A stretch of 5,686 nucleotides of DNA. Origin: Planctomycetota bacterium (GTDB lineage Bacteria; Planctomycetota; Planctomycetia; Pirellulales; Pirellulaceae). Location: contig JAPLNJ010000875.1 of NCBI GenBank assembly GCA_026692885.1, positions 1 to 5,686 of the forward strand, written 5' to 3'. Below are positions 1 to 5,686 of the stretch, piece by piece. The translations under genes were made by a program, and so were the position numbers. The notes under the pieces are model-generated. The model saw nothing but the letters and a program-made list of their open reading frames with translations. It was not told where the DNA came from and ran no database searches. How positions within the stretch are numbered: the first letter of the stretch is position 1; every line of letters starts with the position of its first letter.

Positions 1-1
1 C

Positions 2-3000
2 GGCTCCGCGCTGGAGCTCGTCCTGTTCGCGGACGTCGTTCAGAATGTCGGTGCGGACGATCACGTAGTAGTCACCGGGCTGAACTCCGGGCACGTTGGC
101 CGTAACCGTCTGCTCGTAGAACCCGGCGGCCGGCACGTCGCCCTGGTGGTAGACGCGGGCGATGCGCGGGTCGCCCAGATCCCACTGTTCGTCCGCCGAG
201 AGGTACAGCGTGTCGTACCAGGCGCCGTACGCGGCCTCGTCGGTGGCGAGGTTCGCGACGCGGTACTGCCACTCGGCCGGCTGCCCCAGGGTGCCGGTTG
301 CCGGCGGCGCGACCTGCGTCACCTGCAAGTCGGCGGGCGGCGTGAGGTTGACCTGCAGCGGGGTGACGGAGGCCCACACGTTGTTGTCCTCGCCGCCGCG
401 TTCGGCCACGCGATCGTTCGAATCGGTCCAGACCAACACGTAGTATGGCCCCGAGATGCCCGCCGGCAAGCGGGCGGTGATGGCTGGCGCGTAGGAGTCG
501 CCGCTGGCGGCCAGGGAACCCGGGACCAGGAACGAGCCCAACCGCAGATCGGTGTCGCGGTCCAGGTACGGATCACGCGACAGGAAGACGCTGTCATACC
601 AGCCTCCAGCCGGGGACTCGGCGGCAGCGCCGCCCAAGTTGGCGACCGTCCAGCCCACTTGCACATCCTGTCCGGACCAGGCCGTGGCCGCCGGACGCAC
701 TTCGGTCACGCGGAGATCGACGGGCGGGGGTAGACTGCAGGCGATCGGCGCCGCCGCCGTGTTATTGTCTTCCGCCTGGAACTCATCGACTTCCCCGCCG
801 CCGCGGCCGGTATCGGTCTTGACGATCAGATAGAAGGAGCCGGTCAGGCCGTCCGGCAGGCCCACCGTCTCGTCCTGCCAATAGAAGCCGCCTGCCGCCA
901 CGGGCCGGTCGTGACGGAAAGATGCCAGTTCTCTGTCGCCGTCGTCCAGTACGGCATCCGCTGACAGATAGACCGCATCGGACCAGGAGCCGGCGGGGGT
1001 CGCATCCCGGCCCGCGTTGATCACTTTCCAGGCCAGTCGCAGGCTGCCACCCGCCACACCGGTGGGCGGTGCCTGCAGTTCGCTGACTTGCAGGTCGGCG
1101 TGGACGCCCGCGACGGCCACAGTCTGTCTGGCCGCCAGCGTGTTATTGTCTTCGGCCAGGTGCTCGAAGACCTGCCGCCGGGCATCCGTCACGACGTAGA
1201 CGTAGTACGGTCCCTCCAAATCCTGCCGGAGCGTGAACGTCGCGCGGCTGGTATAGCCGGCGCCGGCGGCGAGCGTGCCGTCGTGATCGGCAAGGCCCAA
1301 TTCGAGATCCGCGGCGGGCGTGAAGTCGGTGTCCGTCGAGAGATAGACGCCGTCCTGCCAATGGGTCTCGGCCGTGGCTTGCAGGCCGCCATTGACGACC
1401 GCCCAGTCGACGGTCAGCGTTTCGCCGGCCCGCGCCTGGAGCGGGGCTCGCACGAGGGTCACTTGCAGATCCGGCGCCTGCAGGCTGATGTGGATCGGCG
1501 TGGGGCTGAGCAGGAAGTTGTTCGCTTCGCCGAAGTGCTCATAGACAGCATCCCGGTAGTCGGTCACCAGGAAAATGTAATACGTGCCCTCCAGCCGTTC
1601 CGGCAACCGCGCCCGCACCGGCCCGGCCGCGTTCGGACCATAGGCGTCGCCCACGGCCAGCGGCCCGGCAGCGTCGAACGCGCCGAACAGCTTGTCCGCG
1701 GCGGGATCGAACTGCGTATCGGCCGACAGATACACAGCGTCCTTCCACCGCTCCGTCGCGACCTCGGTGCCGCCGTTCGACACGCGGTAGCTGAGATTGA
1801 TGACTTCGCCCGCCACGCCGCCGGCCGGGGTCGTCACCGACTGGACCCGCAAGTCCGGGGCTTGGTCGACGATGGCGACGGACTGCCGGGCGATGTTGTT
1901 GGCCAGCCGTCCCTGTTCGTAGAGCTGGCGGTCCACGTCGGTGACGAGGAACAGGAAGTACGTCCCGTCGATCCGGTCTGGCACTGTCACCTGGACGCCG
2001 CCGCCGGCGGGACCGTAGGGATCACCGACAGCCAGCGCGGCCGTGCGTTCGACCTTGCCGAGCAGTGTGTCACACTGCGGGTCCCAGGTATCGTCGGACG
2101 AGAGATAAACGGCGTCCCACCAATTCGGCGCCGCGTCGCGCGTGCCGACGTTCCGCACCGACCAATTCAGGTCCAAGGTCTGTCCGGCCACCGCATTGGC
2201 AGGAGCCGTGAAAGACTCGGCCGCCAAGTCCGGCGCCAAGTCGGCGACGGCGATCGATGGCCCTAGCGGCTGGACGTTGTTGTTCTCCCCGCCCAGCTCG
2301 AACAATTCCTGACGGGCGTCCAGGACTACGAACAGATAAGACGTCCCGGCAATCCGCGACGGCAGCGTCACGGTCTCGGACCGGTCATACGTGCCCTGCG
2401 CGGCGAGCCCGCCGGTGTGCGCGAATTCCTGCAAACACGTCGCGGTGGCTGGGTCCAACGCCGGACTCGGCGAGAGATAGACCGCATCCGTCCACTGCCC
2501 GACGGCCGTGGCGTCCAGGCCGCCGTTGAGGACCGACCAGGCGACCGCGATCGTCTCACCGGCCACGCCTGCGGCCGGGCCTTGAGCGGCCGTGACCTGC
2601 AGATCGGAGACGCTCCGCTGGACCGTGACCGGAGCGGCGGAGACGCGGAGATTATTCGTTTCGTCGCTCTCCGGCACGGTTTCGCCCACGTCGGTCTTGA
2701 GCAGCACGTAGTAGCTGCCGGGAAGCAGATCGCCGGGCAGCGTCCAGGCCGTGCTGACGTCATAGCTGCCGCCGGCGTACACCAGGCCGGGATTCGGGCG
2801 GAAGCCGAGCAGCCGGTCGTGCTCGTCCAGTACGTTGTCAGCCGAGAGGTAAACATGGTCGTTCCAGGTGACGCCCCACGTGTCTCCGGTGCCTCGGTTT
2901 TCGATCCGCCAGCCGACGGTCAGCGGCTGCCCCACTAGGCCCGTCGCCGGTACGTCCAGCGACGCGGGAACCAAGTCCGGCAGGGCATACTCGAGCCGGA

Positions 3001-4129
3001 CCAGCGCCGTGCCGTAGCTCCGCCCAACCGTGCTTTGCCCGAAACCGGCGTCAGCGCCCCAGTGCGTATCCGGCAGCACCATCAGGTAGTAGTCGCCCGG
3101 CTCCCAGGCCGGGACTGCCTGTTCGGTGGCGCCGGTCAGGGTGTAACTCTGGCCCGGCCGGAGCGGCAGATCCCAAAAGAAGGTGTGCGAACCCAGCCAG
3201 TAGTCCTGGTCGGCCTGGTACACCGGATCGCGCGACAGGGCCAAGCCGTCGTCCCAACTGCGGTCGAAGTTCCAGCCGGTGGTGATCGTCGTTCCGCCCG
3301 TGTTCGTGACCGTCCAGGTGAACGTCGGCTCCCCGCCCGGTGCGAGGGGACCGGAGACCAGGATGTTCGTGACCGTCAGGAAGGCCGGCAACGGCGCAAT
3401 CACGGCGGCGGTCGTGGCCGAGGCCGCTGCATTGTTCTGCTCTCCGTCGAATTCTTGGACTTGGTTCCTCGCGTCGGTTACGACCAGCACGTAGTAGTCG
3501 CCGTGCGGCGTCGTGTTCGGAATCGGGATCTGGACCGTCTGCGAGTACGACTCGCCGGAGCCCAGGAAATCCGGGTTCGGGACTTCGGCCAGTTTCGTGT
3601 CCGCGGCATCGAACACGGCATCGGCCGACAGATAGATCGCGTCGAACCAGCGGGGCGACGTGGTGGCCCCGCGGCCGCCGTTGAGCACGGTCCAGGTGAT
3701 CGCGGCCGACTCGCCGGCGCTCAGCGTAACCGGCGTCTGCACGCTCGTTACACGCAGGTCGGGATAGGGCCGCGTGGTCACGTACAACGGCGGTGAAGCC
3801 ACGCGGCCGTTGTTCCCCGTTTCCGTCTCGTCCAGTTCGCTCAGGCCATTGGTCTGAATCACGACCCACTGGTCGCCGCGGACGTCGGCGGGCACGTTGA
3901 CGGTGGCAATCCGCACGTAGGACTCGCCCGGTCCCAGCAGCTGGCTGAAGCTCAGCCGCGCGAGCTCCACGTCGTTCCCCGGTTGGCCGTCGGCGGACAG
4001 GAACAGGAGGTCGGTCCAGGTTCCCGTCGCGGCGCCACGGCCGAGATTGGTCACGGTCCACTGGATATCAATCGGCTGTCCCGGTTGGGCTTCCAGCGGC
4101 ACGACGCTGCCGGTCACCACCAGATCGGC
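2..4129 (-). repeat. Tandem array of CARDB (cell adhesion related) repeats, ten complete and one partial
   Basis: Units in protein order, bordered by the opening (P/A/S/V)DL strand, are 3764-4129, 3389-3763, 2981-3388, 2609-2980, 2234-2608, 1859-2233, 1475-1858, 1100-1474, 722-1099, 335-721 and 2-334 (cut by the left edge). Lengths are 122, 125, 136, 124, 125, 125, 128, 125, 126, 129 and at least 111 residues. The common pattern is PDL.V..V..P..., then (A/V)G(Q/E)......W.V.N.G...A, W.DavYLSaD...D..D..L, an LP..L.G.YYV.V.TD strand, and a closing E....NN. YLS-type motifs include IYLSADAVFDAAD, VYLSADNVLDEHD and VYLSADTQFDPAAD; closing motifs include ESDETNN, EHFGEANN and ERGGEDNN. This matches the CARDB family (PF07705 by recall). 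Such arrays occur in very large secreted or surface proteins, where they probably form stiff rods. The Asp ladder after YLS could bind calcium; that is inference. Confidence 0.9.
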
Positions 4130-5686
4130 CAACTGCTGTTCGAAGTCGAACGCGTACCGGTCGTCCGGGATCTCGCCGCCAATGCGATCCGCGTCTTGGT
4201 CCAGGAGGTTTCCGGCGACGTCGGTCAGCGCCGGCGCCAGGCTGACGTGGTAGGTACCGTCGGCCGCTGTCGGCGGGATCGTGACGCAGAAGCGGTTGCC
4301 GGCCAACGCGGTGATCAGAGTGGCCTGCCGGCTTCCCTCGGGTCCGGTGACGGTCACCAAGTTCGGCGTGAAGGTGGCGGCCGCAAGGTCCTCGTTGAAC
4401 GTCACTTCGAAGCTGCGCACGGCCACATGCTGGACGCCCGCCAGAGAGTGCCCGGTCGCGCGTGGCCCGGTGAGGTCGATGGCAACGGTGGCCGGATACT
4501 GATCATGCGGCTCGGCCTTTTGTCCGTCCTGGTCCTGGTCCATCCAGTTGCCGACCAGGTCCTGCACGCCCGGCCCAAACGTGAAGCGGTATAGGCCCTC
4601 GGCGGATTGGGCTGGAAAGACGAGGCGGAACGTGCGCGGGTCCAGTTGGTCCAGGCGGGTCGGTGTCAGCAATCCGGCCGGACCGGCGGCGGTGACGTCG
4701 GCCAGCGTGAACGAGGCCGCGTCGATCGCTTCGCTGAACGTCACGTCCAGGTGGTCGAGTGGTCCTCGCAGCGGCAAGCGGGGCGTTGCGCCCGTGATGC
4801 GGGGGCCGGTCGCGTCGAGCAGCGTGAACGCGGCATCGTACCGGTCGTCCGTGGCCTCGCCCAAGATCCCGTCGCGGTCCTGGTCCAGCAGCATGCCGCG
4901 TACGCTCTCGAGGTTGGGGCCGACATAGACATGGTAAGTCCCATACGCCGTCTGCTGAGGGAACTCAAGCACGAACTCGGTGTCGGACGCCCGCCGAACC
5001 GAAACCCCCACGAGGCCGGCGGGACTTTCCAGGCGCACGTCCGCCGCCGTGAAGGTCGCCGCCGAGATCGCTTCGCTGAAGGTCAAGGTGACTGCGGACA
5101 CTGGCTGCATCTGATCGCCGCTGGGCTGATGGCTGAGCACCCGCGGGCCGGCCAGAATCTCGAAATTGGCGGCGTACCGGTCGTCGGGAGTCTCCCCGGC
5201 AATCAAGTCGCCGTCCTGGTCCAGCGGAATTCCGCCGGTGCTGAGAATGCTGGGACCAAGCACCAGTTGGTACAGGCCGGGCGTGATTTGCTGGGCGAAA
5301 CTCAACTCCAGCGTATCGCCGTCGAGCCAGCGGAAGTCGGTCACGGCCGGCGTTCCGGCCGGGCCGGTGAAGCTGACAAGATCGTCATTCCAAGCGAAGC
5401 TTTGCGGATCCATGGCGACGCTGAAATCGAATTGGACGGCCGTCACGGGTCCGCCGACGGTGCCGGCCGGCCGCGATTGCAGGACCCGCGGCGGCTGCGC
5501 GATGCCGAACGTCGCGTGGTATTGGTCATCCGGCGATTCGCCCGGCACGTGATCCGCGTCCTGGTCCAAGGCGAGGCCATACAGATCACGGACGTCGGGC
5601 CCCAGGGTCAGTTGATACAGCCCGGGGGCGGCCTGAGAGGCAAAGCTCAGTTCCAGCGTGGTCTCGTTCAGCCAGGTGTGCCCGGA
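2..5686 (-). CDS. Giant repeat protein, internal fragment: Ig-like (Big_5/SbsA-type) array followed by CARDB array; probable surface adhesin
   Basis: The minus-strand frame is open across the window. I checked every tta, cta and tca on the plus strand and none falls in this register, giving 1,895 codons without start or stop; both ends are missing. Residues 1-511 are one partial and four complete Ig-like repeats, 512-519 a short linker, and 520-1895 ten complete and one partial CARDB-like repeats. Sixteen repeat landmarks all fall in the same register, so no frameshift is apparent. I see no catalytic motif, transmembrane segment or signal peptide in this part. Four Cys and about eight Lys against abundant Asp/Glu fit an acidic extracellular protein. 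Established knowledge: CARDB and Big_5 are beta-sandwich domains of large secreted or surface proteins. Inference: an adhesive or structural stalk. The natural ligand, anchoring mode and total length are unknown. The family call is firm; the adhesin role is an inference. Confidence 0.93.
2981..3388 (-). repeat. Divergent CARDB-like repeat (third of the array), enlarged and lacking the closing NN motif
   Basis: This unit is 136 residues, the longest in the array. It opens with PAFLTVTN instead of PDL.V and keeps the core strand FTWTVTNTGG. Where the others have W.DavYLSaD it has GWNFDRSWDDGLALSRD followed by PVYQADQDYWLGS. It keeps LPLRPGQSYT and GDYYLMVLPDT. The tail (2981-3070) contains HWGADAGFGQSTVGRSYG and has no E...NN. 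It is also rich in Trp and Tyr. No frameshift explains it, because the register is unbroken and the flanking repeats are normal. It may be a specialised domain of the same fold, for example one carrying a binding surface; no function can be assigned from sequence alone. Confidence 0.75.
4130..4153 (-). other. Junction between the Ig-like array and the CARDB array
   Basis: The eight residues AFDFEQQL join the last DDRY of the Ig-like array to ADLVVTG, the first CARDB strand. The first five residues correspond to the start of the next Ig-like unit (compare AANFEIL and DAAFTLL in earlier units), so the Ig array stops after one strand and the CARDB array follows directly, without a Pro/Thr-rich spacer. 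Confidence 0.75.
4154..5686 (-). repeat. Tandem array of Ig-like repeats (Big_5/SbsA-type), one partial and four complete, with Asp-rich linkers
   Basis: Taking the end of each DDxY motif as the border, the units are 5519-5686 (partial, 56 residues), 5174-5518 (115), 4838-5173 (112), 4496-4837 (114) and 4154-4495 (114). A full unit reads: a GPR or PPR start, a strand of the type VTLTFSEAI followed by D/S-AA-SFT, a DV or LV strand, a GP(A/E)G turn, a (T/E/R)F.L.F strand, then GxYxxxxGP, and finally DQDxD...GE..DDxY. The segment VTFSEAIDAASFTLADV in the 4496-4837 unit is typical of the SbsA Ig-like domain (Big_5, PF13205 by recall, not searched). The DQDxD segments lie at 5519-5566, 5174-5221, 4838-4885, 4496-4540 and 4154-4201. 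More units probably continue beyond the right edge, because the first visible unit is cut. A related bacterial Ig or cadherin-like family is the alternative; the repeat structure itself is certain. Confidence 0.85.

Noticed and set aside
1088..2266. Long plus-strand open frame (392 codons), with similar ones at 146-733, 2417-2938, 3035-3796 and 3983-4594
   Set aside because: All lie codon-for-codon opposite the real minus-strand frame. They are open because the sense gene avoids TTA, CTA and TCA codons. Their translations are Arg/Val/Gly-rich with no recognisable domain and repeat only because the sense repeats do.
2981..3388. Possible frameshift or pseudogene segment in the odd repeat
   Set aside because: The register is the same before, within and after the unit, core strand motifs are kept (FTWTVTN, GDYYLMVLPD), and no stop occurs.
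3051..4061. Minus-strand open frame of 336 codons in another register
   Set aside because: Its product is Arg/Pro/Gly-rich low-complexity sequence typical of an out-of-frame GC-rich shadow; the overlapping frame encodes well-formed CARDB repeats.
2..4129. DNA-level direct repeats of about 375 bases that might suggest a mobile element or a CRISPR-like array
   Set aside because: The periodicity is that of protein domains in frame with substantial divergence; there are no terminal inverted repeats, no transposase and no identical short repeats with spacers.
4501..4543. In-frame ATG at 4541-4543 (MDQDQDG) as a possible internal start
   Set aside because: It lies within a conserved repeat motif where other units have Leu, with open coding sequence upstream and no intergenic gap.

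Overview
The window is a single gene fragment. The minus strand is open from base 5686 to base 2: 1,895 codons with no in-frame stop, and the frame runs off both edges. I found no intergenic DNA, RNA gene, mobile element, CRISPR array, promoter or terminator. The protein N-terminus lies beyond the right edge and the C-terminus beyond the left edge, so secretion signals, catalytic domains and the cell-surface anchor or sorting signal cannot be seen.

The protein fragment consists of two consecutive tandem arrays of beta-sandwich domains. The N-terminal side (5686 down to 4154) has one partial and four complete repeats of 112-115 residues. They resemble the SbsA-type bacterial Ig-like family (Big_5). 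Each ends in an Asp-rich DQDxD...GE..DDxY segment that looks like a possible calcium-binding linker. After an 8-residue linker (4130-4153) the protein changes to ten complete repeats and one partial repeat of about 122-136 residues (4129 down to 2). These match the CARDB family (cell adhesion related domain found in bacteria): each opens with a (P/A/S/V)DL-type strand and nearly all carry W.DavYLSaD, a G.YY/F..V strand and a closing E...NN. The third CARDB-like repeat (2981-3388) is strongly divergent.

The DNA is GC-rich with strong G/C preference at third codon positions. In the whole fragment I count only four Cys and eight Lys against a very large number of Asp and Glu. Together with the fold types this suggests a very large, acidic, secreted or surface-exposed adhesin-like protein. 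Long Big_5/CARDB proteins with DQDGDG-type linkers are familiar from Planctomycetota and related environmental bacteria, so that is my best guess at origin; it rests on architecture and composition, not on a marker gene.

The likely role is structural: an extended, perhaps calcium-stiffened stalk for adhesion or surface-layer or biofilm attachment. I see no evidence for a novel multi-gene system. The points worth a second look concern repeat evolution within the protein: the sharp array switch, the divergent repeat, the recurring Asp-rich linker, and signs of local duplication.
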